Shown here one piece after another: positions 1 through 9,130 of a stretch of DNA of 64,000 nt; positions within the stretch are counted from its first letter, which is position 1, and each line of letters opens with the position of its first letter. Below the pieces are notes generated by a model, which was given only the letters and a program-made list of their open reading frames with translations, was not told where the DNA came from and made no database searches. A program made the translations under genes and the position numbers. This DNA comes from Devosia pacifica (lineage in GTDB: Bacteria > Pseudomonadota > Alphaproteobacteria > Rhizobiales > Devosiaceae). Where the stretch lies: positions 1,014,581-1,078,580 of the forward strand of contig NZ_BMZE01000002.1 of the NCBI RefSeq assembly GCF_014652635.1, read 5' to 3'.

Positions 1-71
1 AGAACTACCAGGAACCAAAGGCCGTAGGCGGGGGTGCTTTCAGTCATCATAACTGTGTCCGTTCCGCGAAT

Positions 72-335
72 TCAGTGTCCATGCCCGCCGGGCTTTTTGC
101 CGCCACCCGGCTGCGCATCCTCTTCGTCGTGGACAGATTTGTGCTTTCCGTGCCCGCCATGCATGAAAAAATGCATGCCGAGGCAGAGGCCAAAAGCAAG
201 CAGCAACGGGACTGCACCGATAAGATGCGCCCGATGTTCGGAGACAAGATAGAAACCACCCACTCCGAGGAAGACCAGCAGAACTACATTTGCCCGAGAG
301 GCGAAGAAGCCGCGGCTATTCTTTTCATGGTCCAT
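72..335 (-). CDS. DUF2933 small membrane protein, His-rich tail
   Basis: The product is about 87 residues: a short charged N-terminus (MDHEKNSRGFF), two closely spaced hydrophobic segments, then a tail rich in His, Gly and Lys ending HGH. This layout matches DUF2933 proteins, which commonly lie next to copper or heavy-metal efflux ATPases; their function is unknown. The ATG at 335 is chosen over an upstream alternative because AGGAGA stands 7-8 bases before it. It lies just downstream of the P-type ATPase on the same strand, so co-transcription is likely. The His-rich tail suggests metal binding, which is inference. Confidence 0.8.
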   Translation of the reverse strand: MDHEKNSRGFFASRANVVLLVFLGVGGFYLVSEHRAHLIGAVPLLLAFGLCLGMHFFMHGGHGKHKSVHDEEDAQPGGGKKPGGHGH

Positions 336-418
336 TCGTTTCTCCTGCGCTGTCCGCAGCGGCGCTGCGGGGTCTGGTGATGCTTCACGGGCTATCTCTG
401 GTCGTCCACCCCCGCAGA

Positions 419-2857
419 TCATCCGAGCACATCGGCCGAGCGTGAGTCCGCGGCCACGTCACGGCGACTACTGGTCACTCCATCCAGGCGCGTTCGCTTG
501 AGCAGCAGCGCATTGACTGCGACCAGCGCCGAGCTACCCGACATTGCCAGCGCCGCCACCTCTGGGCTGATCACAAGGGGATAGAAGACGCCGGCGGCGG
601 CCGGGAAAGCGATCACGTTATAGGCGACCGCCCACAACAGGTTCTGATGCATCTTGCGGAGCGTTGCGCGCGACAATTCAATCGCACCTACGATGTCGTA
701 GGGATCGCTCCTCATGAGCACCACGTCTGCGCTCTCCATCGCCACATCAGTGCCCGCGCCAATGGCGAAACCGACATTGGCTTGGGTCAGCGCCGGAGCG
801 TCATTCACGCCGTCGCCGACCATGCCGACACGCTTGCCTTCAGCTTGTAGCTCCTTGATCTTTTCGGCTTTCTGTCCCGGCAGGACATCAGCGAGAACGA
901 TGTCGATGCCAAGTTCCGAGGCTATCCGTTTCGCTGTGGCTTCGTTGTCGCCGGTCAACATTGCGACCGACACGCCGCGCTCCCGCAATTTGGCGACGGT
1001 CGCTTTCGCGCTGGGGCGCGGCGCGTCGGCAATCGCAATGATCCCGAGCATCCGTCCGTCCTGGGCTACATGCACCACCGTGCGCCCTTCGGTCTTCAGC
1101 CGTTCTGCTTGTGCGCCGAGCGAGTCGAGCGCAACGTTCTCCTCGTCCATCAATCGACGGTTGCCCAGCAGGACTTTCCGTCCATCGATTTCAGCTTTCG
1201 CTCCTCTCCCTTCGAGATTGAGGAAGTTGTGCGCTTCCGGCACGTCGAGATCTTCAGCCCGCTTCACGATCGCAAGCGCCAAGGGATGATCCGAGCCGCG
1301 ATCCACGGCCGCAGCGGCGCGCAATGCTTCCGCTTCGCTGCTATTCTCCGCGGCGATGACCTCGACCACACGCGGTTCGCCCATCGTCAATGTACCGGTT
1401 TTGTCGAAGACAATCGTATCGAGCTTGGTCGCCTCTTCAAGCGCGCCGGCGTTCTTGAAGAGAATTCCGTGGGTTGCACCGAGCCCGGTTCCAACCATCA
1501 CCGCCATTGGCGTCGCCAGCCCCAGAGCGTCCGGACAGGCGATGACGAAGACCGTGATCGTCAAGGTCAATGCGAATAGCAGCGGCTCGCCGACCCACCA
1601 GAACCAGACGCCAAAAGTAGCAAGCCCGATAAGGATGGCGATCAGCACCAGCCATTGGGAGGCGCGGTCAGCGAGGAGCTGGGCCGGCGCCTTGGAGTTT
1701 TGTGCCTCTTGCACCAGCTTGACGATCTGTGCCAGCGCCGTGTCGGCCCCAACTTTGGTGGCGCGGTAGCGGAAACTGCCGCTCTTGTTGATAGTGGCGC
1801 CGATCACTTGGTCGCCCTGGCCCTTGTTCACCGGCATCGACTCGCCGGTCAGCATGGACTCATCCACCAGCGACTCTCCCTCGATGACCTCCCCATCGAC
1901 AGGGATTTTGTTTCCCGGCCGGATGATCACAGTCTCGCCGGCCTGTACCTCCGAAGTGGGCACTTCGACCTCGGTGCCGTCGCGCAGGACCGTCGCCATT
2001 GGCGGTGCGAGATCAAGTAGCGCCCGGATTGCCGCGGAGGCGCCCGCCCGGGCACGCATCTCAAGCCAATGCCCGAGCAGGATGAAGACGAGCAGTACTG
2101 CGACCGCCTCGTAGAACTGCACGCCGGGGAAGAAGAAAGTCGAGCCGACGCTAAAAACATAGCCGGTGCCCACCGACAGCACGACGAGCACTGCCATGTT
2201 GAGCACGCCATTGCGCAGGGCGCGCCAAGCGGCGGTAAAAAAGGGCCAACTTGGATAGACGATCGCGATGCTGCCGAGAAAGAACAGCCACAGGTCGAGG
2301 TCGAGACCGAAAGGCGGCGCTGGCGGCGTAAACATGCCACCCATAGGGGAATAAATGAAGATCGGTATCGTGAAGACCAACGCGATCCAGAAACGATTGC
2401 GCATGTCCCGAACCATGGCGGACATGTCCATGCCGGCACTATGGCCCATCTCGTGCGCCATCTCGTCGTGAGCCGCAGACATCCCTCGGTGGCCCGCGTG
2501 GCTCGTTTGCGAGGGCAGCACCGCCGTAGGGCCCGATGCTGCCGGTTCGCAAACATGCCGCGGATGCACGCTCCCACGGCAGCGAAAACCGCAGGAATTC
2601 AACTTGCGCTTCAAGCTCTCGACGTTCGTGACTGACTCATCAAAGTCAACGGTCACGCTGCCGGAAGCGGGGTTTGCCGAGGCCCGGCGGACACCCGTCT
2701 CAGTGCTCAGCTGCTTCTCGACCGCGAGATGATCAAGCTCTTCGAAAAGGTCGCTGACCTCCAATGTTACTTTAGTCAAGGCCAGACTCCTCGGGCGCGC
2801 CATTCGATGTGGGATGGACATGAGTTGCGGGTCGACAGGCGCCGCGATGCGCGACAC
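419..2857 (-). CDS. Heavy-metal (copper-type) P1B ATPase with CPD motif
   Basis: Inner-membrane metal export ATPase. An HMA-like fold (about residues 28-95) lacks the usual CxxC. A His/Met-rich linker follows (about 118-150), then the membrane helices, the actuator loop with TGES (337-340), the phosphorylation motif DKTGT (485-489), GDGVNDAP and the last helix pair with YN and MSGSS. The transmembrane metal motif is CPD (441-443) rather than CPC or CPH. YN and MSxSS resemble Cu(I) P1B-1 pumps, while the His/Met linker recalls CopB types. The first possible start is a GTG at 2857; ATGs at 2821 and 2803 are alternatives and none has a clear ribosome site. It is flanked by a Cys-rich peptide and DUF2933. 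Metal specificity is inferred, not seen. Confidence 0.93.
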   Translation of the reverse strand: MSRIAAPVDPQLMSIPHRMARPRSLALTKVTLEVSDLFEELDHLAVEKQLSTETGVRRASANPASGSVTVDFDESVTNVESLKRKLNSCGFRCRGSVHPRHVCEPAASGPTAVLPSQTSHAGHRGMSAAHDEMAHEMGHSAGMDMSAMVRDMRNRFWIALVFTIPIFIYSPMGGMFTPPAPPFGLDLDLWLFFLGSIAIVYPSWPFFTAAWRALRNGVLNMAVLVVLSVGTGYVFSVGSTFFFPGVQFYEAVAVLLVFILLGHWLEMRARAGASAAIRALLDLAPPMATVLRDGTEVEVPTSEVQAGETVIIRPGNKIPVDGEVIEGESLVDESMLTGESMPVNKGQGDQVIGATINKSGSFRYRATKVGADTALAQIVKLVQEAQNSKAPAQLLADRASQWLVLIAILIGLATFGVWFWWVGEPLLFALTLTITVFVIACPDALGLATPMAVMVGTGLGATHGILFKNAGALEEATKLDTIVFDKTGTLTMGEPRVVEVIAAENSSEAEALRAAAAVDRGSDHPLALAIVKRAEDLDVPEAHNFLNLEGRGAKAEIDGRKVLLGNRRLMDEENVALDSLGAQAERLKTEGRTVVHVAQDGRMLGIIAIADAPRPSAKATVAKLRERGVSVAMLTGDNEATAKRIASELGIDIVLADVLPGQKAEKIKELQAEGKRVGMVGDGVNDAPALTQANVGFAIGAGTDVAMESADVVLMRSDPYDIVGAIELSRATLRKMHQNLLWAVAYNVIAFPAAAGVFYPLVISPEVAALAMSGSSALVAVNALLLKRTRLDGVTSSRRDVAADSRSADVLG

Positions 2858-2882
2858 CTGTCCTGTCCGACGAAGCTTTTGG

Positions 2883-3068
2883 TCAGTTGCCGCAGCAGCA
2901 GCCTTTCGATGCCCCGCGCGCGTCTTCCGGCCGCTGTTGTCTGGAAGACTGTTCGGGCCGGACTGAGGGCGCCTCTGATTTGACCGGAGGATGACCTCCC
3001 TGTCCGCAGCAGGATGGTTCGGTCCGGTCAGCCGAACCGGAGGTGGTAGTTTTCGATTCCGTGTTCAT
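2883..3068 (-). CDS. Small Cys-rich peptide upstream of the ATPase
   Basis: A 61-residue soluble peptide with Cys clusters near the middle (SCCGQGG) and at the extreme C-terminus (CCCGN), joined by a polar linker rich in Ser, Arg and Pro. GAAGGA about 8 bases before the ATG supports translation. It is the first gene of a same-strand run with the P-type ATPase and DUF2933. The Cys pairs suggest thiol-based metal binding, perhaps a metallochaperone-like or buffering role. I do not recognise a named family and the role is inference. Confidence 0.6.
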   Translation of the reverse strand: MNTESKTTTSGSADRTEPSCCGQGGHPPVKSEAPSVRPEQSSRQQRPEDARGASKGCCCGN

Positions 3069-3164
3069 TGCCGTTGTCCTTCATATGTGTCGGGGTGGAG
3101 CGAGAGCCATTCAACCTGAATGGAGCCACCATCCTGAGCTACAGACGAAGCAGGAAGGACAACA

Positions 3165-3824
3165 TTACAGTCCGGATGCGCGCGCGAGCTCTTCGCGGCG
3201 GCGACGCGTGCGTTCCGCCTCTTCGCAGTGACAGTCGAGGAAGCCGTGGATCGGACAGGTCAGGCACATCTCCTCAAGCCGCTTTTTCAGCGCTTGGCGG
3301 CCGCGATGGAGCCTGACCGTGATGTTGTTCAGCGAAATTCCGAGGCTTGCCGCCACACGTTCCCTGGGCTCTCCCAGCAGGTCGACTCGCCAGATCACCT
3401 CGGCGTATTCCGGTTTGAGCGTGGGCAAGAGCTTGTAAAGGCAATTGCACACCGCTTCGTCGAGTTCTTCATCAGGCTCGATCTTGAAGTCTTCAAGATC
3501 AGTCGGGTTCGTTACGGCCTCCCGCTGTCGTCGTCTGGCGGAGCGACGCTGATGGTCAATGACCGTCGTGGCGAGGATCCGGCTCAGCCAGCCACGGACC
3601 GTGCGGACATCACGCAATTGGCTCGATCGCTCAATTGCCTTCAGCATGAATGCCTGTAGGACATCCTCTGCGGCTTCGGAATTGCCGAGCCGCCGTTGCA
3701 AAAAGCCCAGAATCTGCCGACGACTCTCCACAAGTGCACGGCGCACGGCAGCATCCGCTTCCTTCGCAGCTGCGTCACCGTCATCATCGGTCTCCGAGCG
3801 GTCGTCCGGATCATCGCAAGTCAT
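3165..3824 (-). CDS. ECF sigma factor with Cys-rich C-terminus (CorE-like)
   Basis: A 219-residue sigma-70 factor. Region 2 (about 25-95) contains the FLQRRLGN and AFMLKAIERS helices; region 4 (about 140-190) contains the EVIWRVDLLGEPRERVA and NNITVRLHRGRQALK helix-turn-helix. The end carries CLTCPIHGFLDCHC. CorE-type ECF factors have no anti-sigma partner and sense copper or cadmium directly through such a Cys-rich tail, so metal-responsive transcription is a reasonable inference. The start at 3824 follows GAGGTG. A paralogue with the same architecture lies at 6435-7064. No anti-sigma gene is adjacent to either, which fits the CorE model. Confidence 0.88.
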   Translation of the reverse strand: MTCDDPDDRSETDDDGDAAAKEADAAVRRALVESRRQILGFLQRRLGNSEAAEDVLQAFMLKAIERSSQLRDVRTVRGWLSRILATTVIDHQRRSARRRQREAVTNPTDLEDFKIEPDEELDEAVCNCLYKLLPTLKPEYAEVIWRVDLLGEPRERVAASLGISLNNITVRLHRGRQALKKRLEEMCLTCPIHGFLDCHCEEAERTRRRREELARASGL

Positions 3825-4065
3825 CTTTCACCTCTAATCTTTTAGCTACCCAGATAAGACGTATAGGCGACTGAGTCCTTACACTGACTGGGGGCAATAC
3901 AAACGCCGAGATTCGCCGCAGGCGGCAACACTTCCTATCCAATTTTCGGATCGTGACGTGTAAGGCGGGCTCACTTTGAGCGTCTCTTGTCGTTAGCACG
4001 CTGCCCCTCAGCTCGTTTGGCCGATAGACAGCAAACTTGCCAACCGCTCAAAAAAGAGACACATC

Positions 4066-4290
4066 ATGAGTGACGATATGAACACGAAAATCCAGGAGCG
4101 CGCATACGCAATCTGGGAGCGGGAGGACCGGCCCGAAGGCAAACACCTCGACCATTGGTTCTGCGCACAGGCGGAGATAGAGGCGGAAAGTGCGACGGAT
4201 GGTGGACAGTCGGCGTCCGTCCAGACAGTGTCCAGTGCTGCGGAATCCAGTTCTGGAGGGAGTGGCCGAGAGAAGAAGCGGTCAAGCTGA
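4066..4290 (+). CDS. DUF2934 family small protein
   Basis: A 74-residue soluble protein. Its first half (ERAYAIWEREDRPEGKHLDHW followed by Ala/Glu) is the DUF2934 signature, a short helical domain common in Alphaproteobacteria and of unknown function. The second half is low-complexity Ser/Gly. The start follows a purine-rich AGAGA stretch; a second in-frame Met is four codons on. It lies alone on the plus strand between two minus-strand blocks, divergent from the ECF sigma gene across a 240-base spacer that should hold both promoters. Confidence 0.7.
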   Translation: MSDDMNTKIQERAYAIWEREDRPEGKHLDHWFCAQAEIEAESATDGGQSASVQTVSSAAESSSGGSGREKKRSS

Positions 4291-4400
4291 GCCGTTGAGG
4301 TCCCGGTCGCTCCTAAAAGCCTGCTTCTTGATCGATTGAAGAGCAAAAATCGGGTGGGTGTGACCGGGCTTGAAGATATTTTTGGTCGGGGTCAGAGCCG

Positions 4401-5297
4401 CTAGTCAGCCACGCCCCTCGCCGATCTCGTGCCGTGACGGGAGACGAGTCCGACCGCGAGGATCACGAGGATAATGCCCGCCAGCTGCGTCCACCCCACA
4501 GTTTCGTCAAAAAATAGTGCACCGATCGTAAGCCCAAAAATCGGGATCAAGAAGCTAAAGGCATTGGCCCCGTTGAGCGGCGTTTTCTCAAGCACCGAGA
4601 ACCATAGCCAGTAGACGAGCGCAGTTCCGAGGAGGCTGAGGGCGAGCAGGATGCCAACGAAGGTAAGCGACCATGTGACTGCTGTCGGCTCCTCCGTTCC
4701 AGAGGCGATAAGAATGAGGGGGATGCTGCCAATCAACATCTGCAATCCCATGGCCATCAGGGGATCGACCTGGCCGGCGATGCGCTTTATCACGACGTTG
4801 CTTATGGTGACGCCCAGCGCGGCAAGGATGATGTAGGCAACGCCGAAAATATAGGTCTGCTGACCTGTGGCAACGACCTGAGGCGCGGCAATGATGAGAG
4901 TGCCAATAAAGCCCAACAGAAGCCCGATTTTTCCGTTTATTGTGAGCCGCTCATGAAGGATCAGACTTGCCAGAATTGCAGCTAGCATTGGCTGGGTGTT
5001 AGCGATCACCGTGGCGATGCCGGGCGAGACGAACTCAGCGGCATGAAACATCCCAAGGAAGCCGAGGCTTGTCGCTCCAAATCCTACGACGGCGACCATC
5101 ACCCAGTGCGCCAATCGCTTCGGCAGCGGCCGGTGCAGTGCCAGCGCGAGCAGTGTCAGGGTAAGGCCCGCTAGTAGCGCCCGCATTGCGGCGAAGGTTA
5201 GATGCGGAGCGAGGTCCAGGCCGGCAGTGATGAGCGGAAAGCAGGCAGCCCATAGTAGCATGACCAAAATGATCTGCGCGATCGTTAGGGCGGTCAT
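4401..5297 (-). CDS. EamA/DMT family transporter
   Basis: A 298-residue integral membrane protein with about ten hydrophobic helices in two repeated EamA halves. Each half shows the usual feature of a Pro/Gly-rich helix after a helix containing N or Q (VIANTQPMLAAILAS in the first half; FLIPIFGLTIGALFF in the second). DMT transporters of this type usually export small metabolites or amino acids; the substrate here cannot be read. The ATG overlaps the stop of the short upstream frame by four bases, so it may be the last gene of a ppk2-led operon. Start spacing is tight, with an AGGG directly before the ATG. Confidence 0.85.
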   Translation of the reverse strand: MTALTIAQIILVMLLWAACFPLITAGLDLAPHLTFAAMRALLAGLTLTLLALALHRPLPKRLAHWVMVAVVGFGATSLGFLGMFHAAEFVSPGIATVIANTQPMLAAILASLILHERLTINGKIGLLLGFIGTLIIAAPQVVATGQQTYIFGVAYIILAALGVTISNVVIKRIAGQVDPLMAMGLQMLIGSIPLILIASGTEEPTAVTWSLTFVGILLALSLLGTALVYWLWFSVLEKTPLNGANAFSFLIPIFGLTIGALFFDETVGWTQLAGIILVILAVGLVSRHGTRSARGVAD

Positions 5298-5500
5298 CCC
5301 TGATGACTCGGTTGTTCTTGCCGTCCGCCGAGAAGCTGACTGACGATATCATCTGCAGGAGTCATGATTCCATAATGATCGGCGCTTCGCTGCAGAGGAC
5401 AACTAGCCTGTGGCCCTGGATATTCAGTAGCGCCCGCCGGCTTGATGGTTTGTTCAGTTTTTTGCAGCAGCGGTGAACGCGTTTTTCGACAATCTTTCAT
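5294..5500 (-). CDS. Short unrecognised frame bridging ppk2 and the EamA gene
   Basis: A 68-residue frame that overlaps the ppk2 stop and the EamA start by four bases each (ATGA at both joints), the arrangement expected of translationally coupled genes. The sequence is polar, with no membrane segment or motif I recognise. It may be a true small protein, a decayed gene or chance. The double coupling is the only argument for it. Confidence 0.3.
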   Translation of the reverse strand: MKDCRKTRSPLLQKTEQTIKPAGATEYPGPQASCPLQRSADHYGIMTPADDIVSQLLGGRQEQPSHQG

Positions 5501-6315
5501 GGCGCGAGTACACCGCTCTGCGCATAGGCGTCATGGTATTGGAGGACAATGTCTGGGTTGACGAGAAGGGCCGAATTATCTTTGTCGTCGTAGTGTAGGC
5601 GCACCAACAGATCTTTGATGAGATTGGTGCGTGCCAAGTGCTTATCATCCGCGCGCACGATGGTCCAAGGTGTGATCGGGTTATGAGTGCGCGCGAACAT
5701 CTCGTTCCGAGCTTGGCTGTAAGCAGCCCAGTTCTCGATAGCCTTGGAGTCGATGGGACTGATTTTCCACTGCTTAAGCGGATCATCGCGGCGGTCTTTC
5801 AGTCGCCGCTTCTGTTCGGCCCTGCTAATGTCGAGATAATATTTGAAAAGCTTGATGCCGGATTTGACTAGCATATGCTCGAACTCGAGCACTGTCTGCA
5901 TAAACTCTTCATATTCTTCTTCGGTGCAAAATCCCATTACGCGCTCAACTCCAGCGCGATTGTACCAGCTTCTATTGAAGAGTACGAACTCCTGTTGGGC
6001 TGGCAGATGCGGGACGTAACGCTCAAAATACCATCCGCCACGCTCACGGTCAGACGGTTTGCCCAAAGCGACGACACGGGTCTCACGCGGACTCAGATGG
6101 CGGACAATGCGCTTGATCACACCATCTTTCCCTGCGCTGTCACGACCTTCGATCAAAACGAGAATCTTGTCGTTGCAGCGGATGAAGTGCTTCTGAAGCT
6201 TTACGAGTTCGACCTGAAGGCCGTGGAGGACACTTCGGTAGTCGCTGTCTGCATTTCGCTGGCCAGTAGCCGGCGGCACATTCGGCGATGCGCTCCGGAT
6301 GTTTTTCTTGCTCAT
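5497..6315 (-). CDS. ppk2: Polyphosphate kinase 2
   Basis: A PPK2-family enzyme of about 272 residues that transfers phosphate between polyphosphate and nucleoside di- or monophosphates. The P-loop is GRDSAGKDG, followed by the lid/Arg region (HLSPRETRVVALGKP), the GGWYFERYVPHLP segment, the Walker B-like FNRSWYNRAGVERVMGF and the conserved KYYLDISRAEQKRRL and DPLKQWKISP blocks. Nothing looks missing. The start is set at MSKKN (6315), with ACGGAG about 10 bases before it; an upstream Met lacks support and would add an unconserved leader. It lies between two CorE-like sigma genes. Polyphosphate can buffer metals and stress, so a link to metal response is possible but inferred. Confidence 0.93.
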   Translation of the reverse strand: MSKKNIRSASPNVPPATGQRNADSDYRSVLHGLQVELVKLQKHFIRCNDKILVLIEGRDSAGKDGVIKRIVRHLSPRETRVVALGKPSDRERGGWYFERYVPHLPAQQEFVLFNRSWYNRAGVERVMGFCTEEEYEEFMQTVLEFEHMLVKSGIKLFKYYLDISRAEQKRRLKDRRDDPLKQWKISPIDSKAIENWAAYSQARNEMFARTHNPITPWTIVRADDKHLARTNLIKDLLVRLHYDDKDNSALLVNPDIVLQYHDAYAQSGVLAP

Positions 6316-6434
6316 GGGCGAAGCTCCGTGGCTCGGTAACACGGCGCTGGCCGTATCGTTGGATTGATACGTCCAGCACCAGATCTCAATCAATGAGACG
6401 CTTCAGCCAAGGCGACATTACACGCTGACGCATT

Positions 6435-7064
6435 TCATCTGCTCCGACGGCTCCCGTGCGGTTCTGGAGCGCAATCGCAGTCCCCGAACCCGCCTACACA
6501 GCACGCGCCACAGCACTGCTCGATACTCTCTTTCAGAACCCGGCGCGCACGATGCAGGCGGACACCGATATTGTTGGTAGTGAGACCCAGATCGAGTGCG
6601 ATGCGATCGCGAGATTCCGAGTCGAGATCGGCCCGGCGAATAATCTCTGCATAGTCTGGCCGGAGTGTCGGAACGAGGTTCCGGATGCAGCTACAAGGAT
6701 TTTGAAACTGCATCATCTCCGGTGGTGCCGCTTGACTATGAGTCTCGGCTTCGTAAGCCGCCTCGGTCCGTTGGCGTGTCGCCCGGCGCCGATAATAATC
6801 GGTTAGCGTATTCCGTAAGACTCGGCTGAGCCAAGCGTCGATCTTGGCGGTGGTCTGAGGCTTTTCCGCGGCACGCACCACCTTTAGGCAGAAGTCCTGG
6901 AAGGCGTCTTCGGCATCCTCTTGATGGCTCAGACGCCGTCGCAAGAAGCGCATGAACTCGAAGCGGCGCTCATTCAAACGCTGAACAGTAGCAACGTCGG
7001 GAGCGACGCTTTGGCGGGGGGCGGAATCCGGACGTGAAAGGGCTGTCATTTTAGGTGGCTCCAT
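6435..7064 (-). CDS. ECF sigma factor with Cys-rich C-terminus, paralogue
   Basis: A sigma-70 family ECF factor parallel to the one at 3165-3824. Region 2 contains FMRFLRRRLSHQEDAEDAFQ and a DAWLSRVLRNTLTDYYRR segment; region 4 contains DYAEIIRRADL and NNIGVRLHRARRVLK. The tail is CCGACC followed by GGFGDCDC, a variant of the first paralogue's CxxCxxHGxxDCxC pattern lacking the His. ATGs at 7064 and 7049 and a TTG at 7070 are possible starts; none has a clear ribosome site. Metal sensing by the Cys tail is inferred by analogy to CorE. Confidence 0.87.
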   Translation of the reverse strand: MEPPKMTALSRPDSAPRQSVAPDVATVQRLNERRFEFMRFLRRRLSHQEDAEDAFQDFCLKVVRAAEKPQTTAKIDAWLSRVLRNTLTDYYRRRATRQRTEAAYEAETHSQAAPPEMMQFQNPCSCIRNLVPTLRPDYAEIIRRADLDSESRDRIALDLGLTTNNIGVRLHRARRVLKESIEQCCGACCVGGFGDCDCAPEPHGSRRSR

Positions 7065-7126
7065 GCGCAAAAGGAGGTCAATAGGTGTTGACGCGCGGAG
7101 AGCATCGCAGCCCTCATACGCGTCGA

Positions 7127-7498
7127 TCAGACGTGCGCAGGGAGGCGGGGCGGGCGGAATTGACGATCGCTAATCGTGGATCGGTGGTACAGAGGCGGCC
7201 TAGGAATCCATTTACCGGATCTTGCCGTATGGAAGACAGTGTAAGAGCCCACCGGTAAGAAAGCGCAGGAAGCCGCCGAGTGGCAGTGGACTGCCGTAGA
7301 TGAGACGCTAAGCGTTGCATCACTGAGCAGATCAGACATGTTGAGCATTTCGCTTGTTACAGCGGTCTCTGTCTGGGCGGTCGAAGGATGGGATTGGACA
7401 GTGTGCGAACTCAAACCGGCTACGATCAGTAAGAGTATGAAGAACAACGCCCAAACTCTGGGCGCAATCCTTCCTATCTCTTGAATGTCGTGTTTCAT
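7127..7498 (-). CDS. Hypothetical exported or single-span membrane protein
   Basis: A 123-residue protein with a short basic N-terminus, one hydrophobic segment (about residues 14-33) and a polar remainder containing VHCHSAASC. This is a signal anchor or signal peptide with a small periplasmic domain. Small exported proteins with His/Cys spots are frequent around copper genes, but I cannot assign a family. No convincing ribosome site precedes the ATG. It lies upstream of the second ECF gene on the same strand. Confidence 0.45.
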   Translation of the reverse strand: MKHDIQEIGRIAPRVWALFFILLLIVAGLSSHTVQSHPSTAQTETAVTSEMLNMSDLLSDATLSVSSTAVHCHSAASCAFLPVGSYTVFHTARSGKWIPRPPLYHRSTISDRQFRPPRLPAHV

Positions 7499-7568
7499 CG
7501 TATTTCGCGCAGATCATCCATCATGCCATAAGCTTATACTGCGAAGGTGGCATCGTGCTTGATCGAGA

Positions 7569-8060
7569 TCAAGTTCTCCGTCTGGGAATGGAGCTCATGG
7601 AGTAGGCGAAGAGATTTTCCGAATCTTGGTCTGTCAGCCTGTGGGGATTCTGATCCAATCGCGCACATCTGGCTACGCATTCCATCATACGGCCGTTCAA
7701 TCTCATTCCCTGTAGCAGATCCGCCTTAGCCGACAAGACGGCGACATCACGGGCAGCCATCTCGGAGGTCAATGCATCTTCTGGGACACTTCCTTGGCCA
7801 AGCCAAGCGCCAAGACCGCGACGAAGCTATCGCCGACGCCCGCAGTGCATATTTCGCTGACGACAGGCTCAGCCAGGTGCGAAGCATTCGTTTCGGATGT
7901 GGGGTACCGCGGCCAATTGCCGGGCAACGCTTTGGTCTCTCGACTGTAAGGACGGCAGCACATTCAGCGTCTCTAAGTTCGACCTGTTTGATCAACCGTG
8001 CGGCCAAGGCCAGACCCAGGGCAACTTGCTGGCGAACATCGCAGCGAACCGTCCTTCCAT
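7569..8060 (-). pseudogene. Decayed PfkB-family sugar kinase, C-terminal part
   Basis: Three overlapping reading frames on the minus strand together resemble the end of a PfkB/ribokinase-family kinase. Frame one carries VALGLALAARLIKQVELRD and AECAAVL. Frame two carries TAGVGDSFVAVLALGLAKE, which aligns with the family's GAGDSF active-site motif. Frame three gives a plausible C-terminus (DQDSENLF). At least two frameshifts are needed, near 7945 and 7771, and the N-terminal half is absent. This explains an otherwise empty 640-base stretch. The kinase's substrate cannot be judged. Confidence 0.42.
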
Positions 8061-8140
8061 CGTCGCCACGCGACGAACTGGGAATGAACCGGAGTGCGCC
8101 ATCTTTACTGGAATATCTAGAGTAAAAGCGAGAGCGGCGA

Positions 8141-9130
8141 ATGGCTATTGACTTGAGAAATCTTCGTCACTTTGTCGCAACCGCCGAGAACGGGAGTTTC
8201 CGCAGGGCTGCAAACGTCCTGCATATGCAACAGTCCAGCGTCAGCCGCGCAGTTCGGCAGCTTGAAGATGCGCTGGGCGTATCGTTGTTCGAACGTCGTG
8301 TCTCAGGTGCACAGCTGACTGATGCTGGACATCGCCTGCTTAGGGATGTGCGACCGGCGCTGGAACAGCTCGAGCTTGCGCGCAAGGCAGCGACTGCCGC
8401 TGGCCGCGGAGAGATCGGGGTGCTGCGTGTGGGAATTCTCACCTCGCTCGCTGGAGGGTTTCTACGGGAACTTGTTTGTCGCTATGCCGCGCGGCATCCT
8501 GAAATCGAGGTCGATATCCGGGATGGCGGTCGTGACGAGCATGTCTATGCGATCAGGAGGCGAGATTTGGATGTGGCGTTTCTATCCGGCGAAGGCGGTC
8601 TTGCTGATTGTGAAATCTCTCCGCTTTGGAAAGAGCGTGTACACGTCGCACTTGCTGAGGGACATGAACTGGCTGACAGACGGCAGCTCGACTGGTCTGA
8701 CTTGCGAAGCGAGCGCTTTATAGTAACTCGGCGTGCACCCGGACCCGAGGTGCATGACTATATCATCCGTCGGGCTGCCGACTACAGCACCTATCCGGAA
8801 GTTATGTTTAAAGCGGTGGTGCAGGAGACTCTGATGAATCTGGTTGCCCTTCGACAGGGCATCACATTGGTGTCTGCGGCTTGGGTGGATGTGAAGCTCC
8901 CCCATCTCGTACTGCGTCCGTTAACAGATCCTGCCGACATTGTTCCGTTCAGTGCCGTCTGGTCCCGCCATAACGACAATCCCGCGCTACGGCGCTTTAT
9001 CAGCGTTGCGCACACGCTGGCCGGACGCGTTCGTCGTGGCTCTTCCGATTGGTCTGAGGAAGCACTTGGGCTCACGACGATCGAATCTGGATTTTCCGCA
9101 AGCGGGCAAAGGCACGATCCGTCGCCATGA
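8141..9130 (+). CDS. LysR family transcriptional regulator
   Basis: A 329-residue regulator. The N-terminal winged helix-turn-helix (LRNLRHFVATAENGSFRRAA then SSVSRAVRQLEDALGVSLFER) is typical LysR; the co-inducer domain spans about residues 90-300. The effector is not evident. It faces the conjugation genes and its last 59 bases overlap the DUF2274 gene tail to tail, suggesting the C-terminus was extended or rewritten when the element joined this DNA, or that the gene is the outermost gene of the element. The start follows GAGAGCG. Confidence 0.9.
   Translation: MAIDLRNLRHFVATAENGSFRRAANVLHMQQSSVSRAVRQLEDALGVSLFERRVSGAQLTDAGHRLLRDVRPALEQLELARKAATAAGRGEIGVLRVGILTSLAGGFLRELVCRYAARHPEIEVDIRDGGRDEHVYAIRRRDLDVAFLSGEGGLADCEISPLWKERVHVALAEGHELADRRQLDWSDLRSERFIVTRRAPGPEVHDYIIRRAADYSTYPEVMFKAVVQETLMNLVALRQGITLVSAAWVDVKLPHLVLRPLTDPADIVPFSAVWSRHNDNPALRRFISVAHTLAGRVRRGSSDWSEEALGLTTIESGFSASGQRHDPSP

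Noticed and set aside
3825..4065. ECF-type autoregulatory promoter before the first sigma gene
   Set aside because: A GGACT...CGTC-like pair is present but the spacing is too short for a normal ECF promoter.
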